From Polyangiaceae bacterium (GTDB taxonomy: Bacteria; Myxococcota_A; Polyangia; Polyangiales; Polyangiaceae), in assembly GCA_020633205.1 (NCBI GenBank), contig JACKEB010000025.1, forward strand, positions 10,472 to 74,471: DNA of 64,000 nt, in the 5' to 3' direction. The notes below the pieces were generated by a model. That model did not search any database, was not told the origin of the DNA, and worked only from the letters and a program-made list of their open reading frames with translations. Positions within the stretch are counted from its first letter, which is position 1, and each line of letters opens with the position of its first letter. This document shows positions 1-7,822 of the stretch, one piece after another. The position numbers were made by a program, and so were the translations under genes.

Positions 1-1029
1 GGAGTGCTGAACGGCGAGCTGGCTGCGGAGGCGCTGGGCTATGGCCTGTTCTACGCGCCGGATCCCGCTAGCCGGGAAATCTCGAGTATCGGGGGGAATA
101 TCGCGACCAACGCGGGTGGTGCCTGTTGCTTGAAGTATGGCGTCACCGGCGACCACGTGCTGGCGCTGAAGGCGGTGCTGGCAGACGGAACCTTGATCCG
201 CGTCGGCTCTCTCGCGCAGAAGAATGTCGCTGGGCTCGATTTGAAGCGGCTCTTGGTGGGTTCCGAGGGCACGCTGGCTGTGATCGTGGAGGCGACGCTG
301 CGCTTGCTGCCGAAGCCGCGCCCGGCTTCGACGTTGGTTGCCTACTTTCAGAGCCTGCAGTCAGCGGGCGCTGCCATCGAGGCGATGCAGTCTCTGGATC
401 TGTCGCTGATCGAGATCATGGACCGCACGACCCTGTCGGCCGTGGAGCGCCACGCGCAACTCGAGCTCGATACGACCGCGGCGGCGATGGTGCTGGTGCA
501 GAGCGACGCGTCCGACGCGCCAGCGGAGGTTTCACGCTGTGCGGCGCTGTGTGAGCAACATCGCGCCTACGACGTGATGCAGAGTTCGGATGCCGAGGAA
601 GGGCGCCTGCTGCTCCGTGCGCGCAGCCTGGCATATCCTGCCCTCGAGCGCCTGGGAGCCACGTTGCTGGACGACGTGGCCGTCCCCCGGCAAAACCTCA
701 CGGAAATGCTGGTGCGCTGTGAGGCGATCAGTGAGGCCACTGGTTTGACGATCGGCACCTTCGGACACGCCGGGGACGGCAACCTGCACCCGACGATCGT
801 GTTTGACGGGCAGAGCCCGGAGTCCGAGCGGCGAGCCTACGACGCCTTCAATCAGATCCTGCATGAGGCCATCAAGGTTGGGGGGAGCATCACGGGGGAG
901 CACGGCGTTGGCGCGCTCAAGGTTCTGCAGCTCCCGCGCATGATCGGCAGCAGCGAACGCGCGCTCATGGCGCGCATCAAGCAGGCGTTCGACCCACTCG
1001 GGATCCTAAACCCTGGTCGCGGCCTCTAG
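1..1029 (+). CDS. FAD-linked oxidase, GlcD/D-lactate dehydrogenase-like (5' truncated)
   Basis: The reading frame is open from the first base, so the gene begins upstream of the window and only the C-terminal 342 codons are present. It resembles the glycolate oxidase GlcD / D-lactate dehydrogenase branch of FAD-binding PCMH oxidases, which oxidise 2-hydroxy acids to 2-keto acids. Visible marks are the FAD-domain stretch SIGGNIATNAGG near residue 30, the GSEGTLAVIVEATLRLLP segment near residue 85, HAGDGNLHP near residue 257 and GEHGVG near residue 302, the last two being the hallmark motifs of the C-terminal substrate cap. The N-terminal FAD-binding lobe is off-window. The stop codon overlaps the stop of the convergent ohrR by three bases. 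The exact substrate cannot be told from sequence. Confidence 0.88.
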   Translation, partial: GVLNGELAAEALGYGLFYAPDPASREISSIGGNIATNAGGACCLKYGVTGDHVLALKAVLADGTLIRVGSLAQKNVAGLDLKRLLVGSEGTLAVIVEATLRLLPKPRPASTLVAYFQSLQSAGAAIEAMQSLDLSLIEIMDRTTLSAVERHAQLELDTTAAAMVLVQSDASDAPAEVSRCAALCEQHRAYDVMQSSDAEEGRLLLRARSLAYPALERLGATLLDDVAVPRQNLTEMLVRCEAISEATGLTIGTFGHAGDGNLHPTIVFDGQSPESERRAYDAFNQILHEAIKVGGSITGEHGVGALKVLQLPRMIGSSERALMARIKQAFDPLGILNPGRGL

Positions 1030-1460
1030 CCCTCCGTACGCATGCGCTGAGTGAGCGCCTGCAGGCTCGTGCGAAGCTCGCGGGCTTGCTTGAGGTTGAG
1101 CCCGGAGTTTTTGAAGACGTTGGTTGGGATTTCTTCCGCCTTCTTCTTGAGGCGCTTGCCATGGGGCGTGAGAAACAGCTCGACCACGCGCTCATCTTGT
1201 TGACTGCGCCTGCGCTCGACGACGCCCTGAGCCTCCATGCGCTTGAGCAAGGGGGTCAGCGTCGCCGAGTCGAGATGCAGGCGCTCTCCAAGCTGGGTCA
1301 CGCGGACTCCTTCGCTCTCCCACAGCACCAGCAGCACGAGGTACTGCGGATACGTAAGGCCCAGCTGCTTGAGGTGCGGGGCGTAGGCGCTCGTGACGGC
1401 GCGCGAGGCGGCGTAGAGCGCGAAACACAGCTGGGAGTCGAGGAGGAGTACGTCAGACAT
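1026..1460 (-). CDS. ohrR: MarR-family organic peroxide sensor, OhrR-like
   Basis: A 144-residue MarR-type winged-helix repressor. The N-terminal motif DSQLCFALY carries Cys12, the position of the peroxide-reactive cysteine of OhrR proteins. No second cysteine is present, so it looks like the one-Cys (Bacillus) type rather than the two-Cys (Xanthomonas) type. The DNA-binding region spans roughly residues 35-100 with the wing at RRRSQQDERVVELFLT. It lies directly downstream of ohr with two bases between them, so the two are almost certainly co-transcribed. By family knowledge it represses ohr until oxidised by organic hydroperoxide. A candidate operator lies upstream of ohr at 1983-2013. Confidence 0.88.
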   Translation of the reverse strand: MSDVLLLDSQLCFALYAASRAVTSAYAPHLKQLGLTYPQYLVLLVLWESEGVRVTQLGERLHLDSATLTPLLKRMEAQGVVERRRSQQDERVVELFLTPHGKRLKKKAEEIPTNVFKNSGLNLKQARELRTSLQALTQRMRTEG

Positions 1461-1462
1461 GT

Positions 1463-1897
1463 TCAGACCACGGCGAGCGTGACCTCGATGTTACCCCGCG
1501 TCGCGTTGGAGTAGGGGCAGACTTCGTGAGCGGTAGCTACCAGCGCTTCCGCTTGCTCTCGGGGAAGATCGGGCAGGCTCACGTTCAGCGCGACGGCTAG
1601 ACCAAAGCCCTTGCCGACGGGGCCGATGGTGACCTCCGCCGTGACGCTCACTTGGCCCGGATCCACTTTCTGCAGGCGCGCGACATGGGCTAGCGCGCTC
1701 CCAAAGCATGCGGCGTAGCCGGTCGCGAAGAGCTGCTCCGGGTTCGTGCCGCCTTCGCCTTTCCCGCCCAAAGACTTCGGCGGAACCAGCGTCACCTCGA
1801 GGACCCCGTCGTCGGTCTTGGCTGTGCCTTCGCGACCTCCAACGGCGGTTGCACGGGCGGTGTAGAGGCGCTTTTCGAGGATGGCAGGCTGAGACAT
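1463..1897 (-). CDS. ohr: Organic hydroperoxide resistance protein Ohr
   Basis: A 144-residue OsmC/Ohr-family peroxidase, the usual family length. The reactive cysteines are Cys64 in YAACFGSA and Cys127 in HEVCPYS; the N-terminal YTARATAVGGREG pattern is typical of Ohr. It reduces organic hydroperoxides using dihydrolipoamide-type thiols. The start at 1897 is chosen because AAGGAG sits seven bases before the ATG and the protein aligns with the family from there. The open frame runs much further upstream, but that extension is an antisense shadow of the neighbouring lipoprotein. It forms a two-gene operon with ohrR. Confidence 0.95.
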   Translation of the reverse strand: MSQPAILEKRLYTARATAVGGREGTAKTDDGVLEVTLVPPKSLGGKGEGGTNPEQLFATGYAACFGSALAHVARLQKVDPGQVSVTAEVTIGPVGKGFGLAVALNVSLPDLPREQAEALVATAHEVCPYSNATRGNIEVTLAVV

Positions 1898-1968
1898 GAC
1901 AATGCTCCTTCGGATTCTTGTGGGGTAATGGCGCTCGGCGCCGGAAGTGCCGCAGCGCGACTTCGCAC

Positions 1969-2013
1969 ACTCTAGGACCGAATACATCGTGCGCAAGTAT
2001 ATCGTGCACGATT
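1969..2013 (-). promoter_or_regulatory. Probable ohr promoter and OhrR operator
   Basis: This is an AT-rich patch in GC-rich DNA. The perfect palindrome ATCGTGCACGAT is at 2001-2012. A second related element, TACATCGTGCGCA, begins at 1983. On the minus strand a sigma70-like pair can be read: TTGCGC (1996-1991) and TAGAGT (1974-1969) with 16 bases between them, so the second element overlaps the -35 box. Binding by a MarR-type dimer would block ohr transcription. Promoter and operator assignments are inferred. Confidence 0.5.
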
Positions 2014-2189
2014 TAGTTGGGCGTTGTGGTTCAGTCCGGGCCTGCGTGGGCGCTGGGCGAGTTGGCGCTTTTTGTAGGAACTGCGAACCCTCCGAGGGGT
2101 TGGGGTGTGGGGTGAGGTGGTCGTTGAGAGCTCCAGGTCGCTGACGGGGGCCGTTGCTTGGCCGGCTTTCTGTTAGCCTTCGATGTCCC

Positions 2190-3992
2190 ATGCCTAGCTC
2201 ATTCCGTTCCTTGCTCGTGCCCGGTCGGGCGCGTTGGTTCCTGGCCCTGTGCGTCACCGGGGTGCTCGCCGCGGCGTGCTCTGATGACGACACCACGAAG
2301 AAGCGAGGGGGGGATGACGCCGGAACCGGTGATGGCTCCGCGAACGGCGGAGAGGGTGGTTCCGCGGGGAATGCAACCGCGGGTACCGGCGCGAGCGGGG
2401 GCAGCGCCGGCACGGGCGCTGCTGGCGGCACGGGTGGCAGTGGTGCTGTGGGCGGCAGTGGTGCTGTGGGCGGCAGTGGTGCTGTGGGCGGCAGTGGTGC
2501 TGTGGGCGGCAGTGGTGCTGTCGGCGGCAGTGGTGCTGTCGGCGGCAGTGGCGGAACCACCGGAGGAACGGGCGGTGGCACTGGCGGTACCGCCGGCGCC
2601 TCGACTGGAGGCTCTGCTGGAACAGCGGGCACCGGCGGCACCGGGCCGGTGTTGTTCTGCGGCGACGGCGTGGTGGATCTCACCAAAGAGGAGTGCGACG
2701 GAAACGCCGAAGGGCGCGCGGGCAACACCGTAACCTGTGACACCAACTGCAAGCTGAAGAGCTGGTGCAACATCACGCCGACGCCGGCTGCTGGTGCACC
2801 TGGCATCGGCTGCATCTTCCCGCCTGCGGGGCGCGCTTCTGGTGGAACCTACGCGACAATCTCTGGAGTTGGCTTTGACTCCAGCACGACCGTCACGATC
2901 GGTGGCGCAGCGGCGACGATGATCTTCCGCAGCCCTACCGAGATCACCTTCTTCGCGCCAACGGGTACGGTGAACAGCTGGGCCGATGTCGTGGTGCAAA
3001 ACTCGAGCGGGCTGACGGCGACCCGCACGAGCGCTTTTGCGTTCCACAAGGACGCCAACGTCGCGATGAACGCCAACGACACGGGTGCGGACTCGTTGCG
3101 TGCCAAGATCACCGCGGCGGCATCCGGCGACTTCGTGACGTTCGATCGCTTCGTCGCTGGGCAAACGATTCAACTCGGATCGCAGATCGCGATCGCGAAA
3201 AATCTCACCCTGGTCGGGATGGGTGCGGGGCGCACGGTGCTAGACGGAGGAGGGACGCATCCCGTCATGTCCCTCGGAACCAACACGATCGAGCTCTTCG
3301 GCCTGACCGTGACGAACGGCAGCGGTAGCAACGGTGGCGGGGTGCGCGCCGGAGGGACGCGACTGACGATGACGGAGTGCGCTGTGGTGGGTAACACCTC
3401 AAGCGGTGAAGGCGGAGGGATCTACCTCGACTCTGCGGGGTACCTGCACCTCGTGCGGTCAACGGTCTCCGGCAACACCGGCAATGCCGGTGCTGGCATT
3501 CGCTTGGTAGCCAACACGGTGCCTCCCACGGGCTTGCTGAGCAACAGCACGGTCTCGGGCAACACCGGCGACGGCATCTTCAGCGACATCCCTCTGACAG
3601 TCGAGAACTCCACTATCGTGAGCAACACCGGAGCCGGTATCGTCGCGCGCCTGAGCCCGTGCACCATCTCGGGCAGCATCGTGGCCAAGAACGGCAATGA
3701 CGTTACCGGCGGAAGCGGCTTCGTGAGCCTCGGCTACAATCTGATTGGTGTCGCTCCCGTTGGCGGTCCGTGGGGCGTTTCCGACAAGACCGGCACGAAT
3801 GGTGCGCCGCTCGATCCGTTGCTGAGCGGTCTGGCGCTGAACTTCGGTCTTACCCAGACTCATCGTTTGCTCACCGGCAGCCCTGCCATCGACGGCGGCG
3901 ATCCCATATCGACCCTCACCGAGGATCAAGCCCGCATGCCACGACCCTCGGGTGGCGTGGTGGACATCGGCTCCGTCGAGCTTCAGCAGTAA
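2190..3992 (+). CDS. Tethered lipoprotein: Gly/Ser linker, IPT/TIG domain, parallel beta-helix
   Basis: A 600-residue predicted surface lipoprotein. The start at 2190 (MPSSFRS) gives a signal peptide ending in the lipobox VLAAAC. Residues about 35-160 are a low-complexity Gly/Ser/Ala/Thr tether containing six exact GGSGAV repeats. A short cysteine cluster follows (FCGDGVVD...EECDGN, a DUF4215-like fragment), then an IPT/TIG-type beta-sandwich (GGTYATISGVGF) near residues 210-285. The rest is a parallel beta-helix of Asn/Ser/Gly-rich turns (TVSGNTG, NSTIVSNTG) ending in SPAIDGGD, typical of choice-of-anchor Q proteins. Family members are adhesins or carbohydrate-binding surface proteins; the ligand is unknown. 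It stands alone and is convergent with the DUF488 gene. Confidence 0.85.
   Translation: MPSSFRSLLVPGRARWFLALCVTGVLAAACSDDDTTKKRGGDDAGTGDGSANGGEGGSAGNATAGTGASGGSAGTGAAGGTGGSGAVGGSGAVGGSGAVGGSGAVGGSGAVGGSGAVGGSGGTTGGTGGGTGGTAGASTGGSAGTAGTGGTGPVLFCGDGVVDLTKEECDGNAEGRAGNTVTCDTNCKLKSWCNITPTPAAGAPGIGCIFPPAGRASGGTYATISGVGFDSSTTVTIGGAAATMIFRSPTEITFFAPTGTVNSWADVVVQNSSGLTATRTSAFAFHKDANVAMNANDTGADSLRAKITAAASGDFVTFDRFVAGQTIQLGSQIAIAKNLTLVGMGAGRTVLDGGGTHPVMSLGTNTIELFGLTVTNGSGSNGGGVRAGGTRLTMTECAVVGNTSSGEGGGIYLDSAGYLHLVRSTVSGNTGNAGAGIRLVANTVPPTGLLSNSTVSGNTGDGIFSDIPLTVENSTIVSNTGAGIVARLSPCTISGSIVAKNGNDVTGGSGFVSLGYNLIGVAPVGGPWGVSDKTGTNGAPLDPLLSGLALNFGLTQTHRLLTGSPAIDGGDPISTLTEDQARMPRPSGGVVDIGSVELQQ
2433..2540 (+). 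repeat. Six in-frame 18-bp tandem repeats encoding GGSGAV
   Basis: Six consecutive 18-bp units with the pattern ggc-ggc-agt-ggt-gct-gtg lie in the lipoprotein tether. The first four are nearly identical at the base level and the last two have gtc for gtg. Unit number could vary by slippage and change tether length without breaking the frame. Confidence 0.9.
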
Positions 3993-4004
3993 CGCGACTC
4001 AGCT

Positions 4005-4394
4005 TCAGCGTTGAAGGAGCAACTTCAGCGCCACGGCGTTGTTGCGCGCTTCGTCTTTCGCGGCGTAGAGCAACGTGACGGGACCTTGTGTGAGCAACCG
4101 CTCGAGCTCCGCAAGTGCCGCTTGCGCCCTCTCAGAGTTTAGCTCATTTCGGTATTCCGTGAGGAAACTATCCCAGTTCTCTTCGGGTGCCGCATGCACC
4201 TTGCGCCGGAGAGCGTCGCTCGGCGACGCGTCGCGGAGCCAGACTGTCAGCTCCGCTTTCTCCTTACTGAGCCCCCGGGGCCACAGGCGGTCGACCAGCA
4301 CGCGCTGGCCGTCCTCTGGACTCGGCGCTTCGTAGATACGCTTCAGACGCAAGGCGTTCCAGTTGGCCTTGGATGCAGCGCGGCTTTTCCCCAT
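4005..4394 (-). CDS. DUF488 family protein
   Basis: A 129-residue DUF488 (YeaO-like) protein. Diagnostic stretches are VLVDRLWPRGLSK near residue 32, WLRDASPS near residue 52 and the C-terminal TLLYAAKDEARNNA. The start at 4394 (MGKSRAAS) is preferred; the open frame continues upstream but is out of register with the family. It is the last gene of a minus-strand group: ECF sigma, VOC protein, DUF488, with 53 bases to the VOC stop. The biochemical role of DUF488 is not established. Confidence 0.8.
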   Translation of the reverse strand: MGKSRAASKANWNALRLKRIYEAPSPEDGQRVLVDRLWPRGLSKEKAELTVWLRDASPSDALRRKVHAAPEENWDSFLTEYRNELNSERAQAALAELERLLTQGPVTLLYAAKDEARNNAVALKLLLQR

Positions 4395-4447
4395 GCCGAG
4401 GCTATAGAGCACAGAGCCCCGGGGCGTAAGCTCAGGCGACGAAAGCG

Positions 4448-4849
4448 CTATGCTGCGGCGGCAGGATCCATCCACACTGCTTCCCAGTGGTGGCCGTCCA
4501 GATCGGTGAAGCCGCAGCCGTACATGAAGCCGTGATCTTGAGCCGGGTCTGGCTGGGTGCCTCCGGCCTCCAGGGCACGGCGCACCATCTCGTCCACTTC
4601 CGCGCGGCTCGCACACATGAGCCCGACTAGCGCCTCGGTGTGGGTGCTGGTGTCGCAGATCGACCGCTTGGTGAAGGTGCTGAAGAAGTCGTGCCGCAGC
4701 AGCATCACGAACGCTTGTTCGCTGACGATCATGCTCGCGGCCTTCTCGTCGGTGAACTTCGGGTCGAACTGGAAGCCGAGCTTCGCAAAGAAGTCCATCG
4801 AGCGCTTCAGGTCGCGCACGGGCAGGTTGACGAAGATCATTCGGGACAT
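4448..4849 (-). CDS. VOC (glyoxalase/bleomycin-resistance fold) protein
   Basis: A 133-residue vicinal-oxygen-chelate protein of the Glo_EDI_BRP type. Typical features are IFVNLPVRDLKRSMDFFAKLGF at the N-terminus and the C-terminal FMYGCGFTDLDGHHWEAVW. The start at 4849 is chosen by AAAGGAG eleven bases upstream and by family alignment. It lies 118 bases downstream of the ECF sigma gene on the same strand. Genes of this type commonly sit next to SnoaL-tailed ECF sigma factors. Its substrate is unknown. The leader contains a long-range complementary segment abutting the ribosome site (see findings). Confidence 0.85.
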   Translation of the reverse strand: MSRMIFVNLPVRDLKRSMDFFAKLGFQFDPKFTDEKAASMIVSEQAFVMLLRHDFFSTFTKRSICDTSTHTEALVGLMCASRAEVDEMVRRALEAGGTQPDPAQDHGFMYGCGFTDLDGHHWEAVWMDPAAAA

Positions 4850-4864
4850 GGTCTTGGGGACTCC

Positions 4865-4952
4865 TTTTTGGGGGCTGCGGCGCAGATCGCGCAGCACTCA
4901 GCACCTTGGACTGGGCGAAGACCGCAGATTCATCGGCCCTCTCCCCCAAAAA
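4865..4952 (-). promoter_or_regulatory. Complementary segments flanking the VOC gene ribosome site
   Basis: On the plus strand TTTTTGGGGG (4865-4874) and CCCCCAAAAA (4943-4952) form a perfect 10-bp inverted repeat 68 bases apart. In the minus-strand transcript the second arm directly adjoins the GGAG of the VOC ribosome site, so pairing could hide that site. Confidence 0.35.
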
Positions 4953-4967
4953 AATCCGTCCCGAACA

Positions 4968-5915
4968 CTAGCTCAGGTGATCCGGCAGCCCGAAGCGTGG
5001 GAACAAGGTCGCGGTGTCCAGGAACGCGTTGTTCGCGCTGATGCGCTCACCATCGAACTCGAGCACGATCAGCGCCCACGGAGACCAGCCGCCTTTCGGG
5101 TCGACGCGGTATTGGCCGAACGCGGGCAGCCCGTTCGCCTGGGTCGCCACCAGGCGTGAGCCCTTGCAGCCAATGCCAGGGCCGAGGAACCAGTCCTTGA
5201 TGCGCGCCGTGCCTTCAAGCCAGAGCGCGAAGGGCGGCATGGAGAGCGTTGCGTCTTCCCGCATCAAGGCGGTGAGCGCGTCGACGTCGTAGCGCTCGAA
5301 CGCCGCAACATAGCGCTTCAAGAGCTCTTGCTTGGTCTCCTCGAGGGGCGCGGCGTGGCTGCTGAGGTCCCGACTCGCGAGGGTCGCCCGTGCTCGCTGT
5401 AGCGCGCTGTTGGTTGCAGCGACCGACAGCTCGAGGGCCTTCGCCGTTTCGGCCGCGGAGAGCCCAACCACTTCCGTGAGGAGAAGCACCGCGCGCTGCT
5501 TGGCGGGCAGCTCTTGAAGCGCCGCGACGAAGGCCAAGCGCACGCTCTCCCGCAGGTTGAAGAGGCGCGACGGATCCGCATCTTCAGGCAGCACCTGGGT
5601 GTCGGGCACTGGTTCGAGCCAGTGAGTGCGAGGATGCTCCGTGAGCTCGCTGTGCAAGTCCCCCGATGGACCGAGCTCCATGGGACGGTGGCGGCGGCCC
5701 CGCTTGGCTATCGCATCCAGGCACACGTTGGTCGCGATGCGATAGAGCCACGTGCGCTCGGACGCGCGTCCCTCGAATGTTGCCTGGTGACGCCATGCAC
5801 GCACCAGTGTTTCTTGCACCGCGTCGTCGGCGTCCGCGGAGGAGCCCAACATGCGGTAGCAGTGGCCCATCAAGCCGCGGCGGTGCTGCTCGAAGTCGAC
5901 GATGGTCGTGTTCAT
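4968..5915 (-). CDS. ECF sigma-70 factor with C-terminal SnoaL-like domain (TIGR02960 type)
   Basis: A 315-residue RNA polymerase sigma factor. Region 2 occupies about residues 10-75 (GHCYRMLGSSADADDAVQETLVRAW). Region 4 is near residues 125-180 (LQELPAKQRAVLLLTEVVGLSAAETAKALELSV). From about residue 190 on, a SnoaL-like NTF2-fold tail is present (ERYDVDALTALMREDATLSMPP...). This arrangement matches the TIGR02960 (SigX5) family, where the tail is thought to regulate the sigma factor in place of a separate anti-sigma protein. No anti-sigma gene is adjacent. It probably directs transcription of the downstream VOC and DUF488 genes, though no promoter consensus was identified. Confidence 0.9.
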   Translation of the reverse strand: MNTTIVDFEQHRRGLMGHCYRMLGSSADADDAVQETLVRAWRHQATFEGRASERTWLYRIATNVCLDAIAKRGRRHRPMELGPSGDLHSELTEHPRTHWLEPVPDTQVLPEDADPSRLFNLRESVRLAFVAALQELPAKQRAVLLLTEVVGLSAAETAKALELSVAATNSALQRARATLASRDLSSHAAPLEETKQELLKRYVAAFERYDVDALTALMREDATLSMPPFALWLEGTARIKDWFLGPGIGCKGSRLVATQANGLPAFGQYRVDPKGGWSPWALIVLEFDGERISANNAFLDTATLFPRFGLPDHLS

Positions 5916-5972
5916 GGCAAGGCGGAGTCTAGATTCGCTCCCCGCCTCGCACCAGCCCCGCGCCCCGAGCGG

Positions 5973-7427
5973 CTAGGGCATTGTCTGTCGCGTTGGGAAG
6001 TACAGCGAGTTTTCGTGGCGCACCAGCAGCGCAAAGTCGCCACTGCTGTCGACCTCCAGCGCGTCGAGCTGGGGACACGGCCAGAGCGCCGTCTCGCCCG
6101 GGTTGTTGCCAGGATCCGCTGTCAGCTGCGTGCCCAGCTCGCGGTCACAGATCCCCCCAACGACCAAGCTGTCGGTGAACGCGTAGCGGCTCGAGTCCTT
6201 CTCGTCGGGGAGCGAAAGCTTGGGGCTACCGTTTGGAGTGAGCAGCGCTGTGTAGCACAGGTAGTCCGTGCTGCTCAGGCCCCAGGGGTCTACGTCACTG
6301 CCGCAATAACGCAGCACCGTGCCACGACCCCGGTCAGAGAAGTCGAGGCTCGTGATGTAGTCATCCATGCTGATTCCGCACGCAAACGAACCGCCGAAGC
6401 TCGTGTCGCTTGGCCCAAGCTTCTGACACATCGGGCGTTCCATGTCGTCGAGCAGCGTGCCGCTGTCCACGGAGTGCGCGATCCACAAGGTTCCGTCGCT
6501 GGTCGCGCCGGCCGCGTGATCCGGTGCGCTGGGATCCGGATCTGCGATGGGACCCTTGTCGATGCTCCACGCACCAGCGCTCGGCCTCGCTCGGCTCCAC
6601 TGGTCGTTCTCCGAGAACCACACCACCGCGCCGCTCGCACCGCCCGCCAGTACGAAGCTCTCGCTGACCGTTACCCCGGTCGCGTTCGCGACGAGCCCCC
6701 CATTGCCATCGGGATCTAGCTGAAGGATTTCTGGGGGGGAGGTGTCACTGAGCGCGAAGCCGACGACCTCGAGCGTTTCCCCAAGGTAAAGACGCAAGGT
6801 CTCTTTCCGGTAGCCGCTCACGGCGATGTTTGCGTCAGAGTGAGCGCTCGCGCTGAAGCGACTCAGCGTGGGCGGTGTGGTGTCGATGACTACCGCGAGT
6901 TCTCCGCTGCCGGTCGCGACGCTGCTGACAACGCTCGCTCCGGGCGCGATCGGGTAGGGTGTACCAGGGGACCAAGTGGGCTGAAAGTCCCCCGCCAGCG
7001 CCGCGCCTTGAGGCGTTTCGATGGCGACGGCGCCCTCCGCCGGAAACGCGAAGCGGAAGCTCACTTGGTCCTCCGTCCAGCTGTGCACGAAGTCTGAGTC
7101 GGTCGGAGTGAGCACGACCTCTCCGCCACCGCCCAACACGAGCTGCACGTCGCTGCGCGCGCTGCTGCCGAGGTTGCTTCCGGTAATGGTCACCACACTG
7201 CCGTACTCACCCGAAGTCGGAGACATGCCGCTCGCTGCTGGTGGATCGAAGCCGCTCCCGCCGCTCCCGCCGGCGCCGCTCCCGCCGGCGCCGCTTCCAC
7301 CGCTGCCACCTCGCGCTCCCTGTCCGAAGTGAACTTGCGTCGTTGGTCCCCGGTCATCGCCAGTGTTCAGGCAAGCCTGAGCGCACAGCGCCGCGGCGAG
7401 CAGGGTTAGCAGAGTTGCGCGCTTCAT
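5973..7427 (-). CDS. Tethered lipoprotein with IPT/TIG domain
   Basis: A 484-residue predicted lipoprotein, signal peptide ending LCAQAC, then a short Gly/Ser tether (GGSGGSGAGGSGAGG) near residues 38-60. An IPT/TIG-like domain follows (SGMSPTSGEYGSVVTITGSNLG, residues 65-90). The remaining 350 residues are beta-rich with blade-like segments, and eight cysteines in the second half may form disulphides; no enzyme motif was recognised. The ATG at 7427 overlaps the upstream stop as ATGA, which fixes the start over a GTG nine bases earlier. It is the third gene of a coupled envelope operon. Confidence 0.8.
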   Translation of the reverse strand: MKRATLLTLLAAALCAQACLNTGDDRGPTTQVHFGQGARGGSGGSGAGGSGAGGSGGSGFDPPAASGMSPTSGEYGSVVTITGSNLGSSARSDVQLVLGGGGEVVLTPTDSDFVHSWTEDQVSFRFAFPAEGAVAIETPQGAALAGDFQPTWSPGTPYPIAPGASVVSSVATGSGELAVVIDTTPPTLSRFSASAHSDANIAVSGYRKETLRLYLGETLEVVGFALSDTSPPEILQLDPDGNGGLVANATGVTVSESFVLAGGASGAVVWFSENDQWSRARPSAGAWSIDKGPIADPDPSAPDHAAGATSDGTLWIAHSVDSGTLLDDMERPMCQKLGPSDTSFGGSFACGISMDDYITSLDFSDRGRGTVLRYCGSDVDPWGLSSTDYLCYTALLTPNGSPKLSLPDEKDSSRYAFTDSLVVGGICDRELGTQLTADPGNNPGETALWPCPQLDALEVDSSGDFALLVRHENSLYFPTRQTMP

Positions 7428-7822
7428 TCGGAGCACCCCGACTTGATCAAGACCTCGAACGTCTGGCCATTCTGTGCGACCACGTCGAGGCTCTCGGCGT
7501 AGCCGCCTTCCAGCTCCTCGGCGCTCAGCACGCGACGCAGCGCGCCCGCGTCTTGAACGCCGCGGAAGCTGATCTCCACGTCCGTTGAGCTGGCGAACAC
7601 CCGCGCCTGGAATTGACCATCGAAGTCGACGTTGTTCAGTTCGTGACTACCGCGCAGGATGGGTAGTGTCGTGCACTTGCCCTGGGTGCTCTCTCCGGCC
7701 ACGTTCGTCGCGCTGAGCGTTACGCTGGCGTAGCTGAGGCCCGTCGCGTCAATCGTGCACGCTGAAACAAGCGCGCCCAGCGCGAAGAGCGCCGTGCGCC
7801 CCAACCAGGTGAGGCGATTCAT
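7424..7822 (-). CDS. Small lipoprotein, function unknown
   Basis: A 132-residue protein with signal peptide and lipobox LVSAC, followed by a single compact domain with two cysteines (GKCTTLP and the C-terminal KSGCSE). No recognised family. Both ends overlap the neighbours by four bases (ATGA at 7822-7819 and 7427-7424), so the three genes are very likely translated as a coupled unit. Its role is probably structural or accessory to the barrel-like protein encoded upstream; that is inference from operon context only. Confidence 0.75.
   Translation of the reverse strand: MNRLTWLGRTALFALGALVSACTIDATGLSYASVTLSATNVAGESTQGKCTTLPILRGSHELNNVDFDGQFQARVFASSTDVEISFRGVQDAGALRRVLSAEELEGGYAESLDVVAQNGQTFEVLIKSGCSE

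Noticed and set aside
1898..2815. Long minus-strand open extension upstream of ohr, Pro-rich
   Set aside because: It is antisense to the Gly-rich tether of the lipoprotein at 2190; Gly codons read backwards give Pro. Ohr homology begins at 1897 behind a good ribosome site.
4000..4030. Short CTTCA/TGAAG stem as a terminator between convergent genes
   Set aside because: Only five base pairs and no T-run; not distinguishable from chance.
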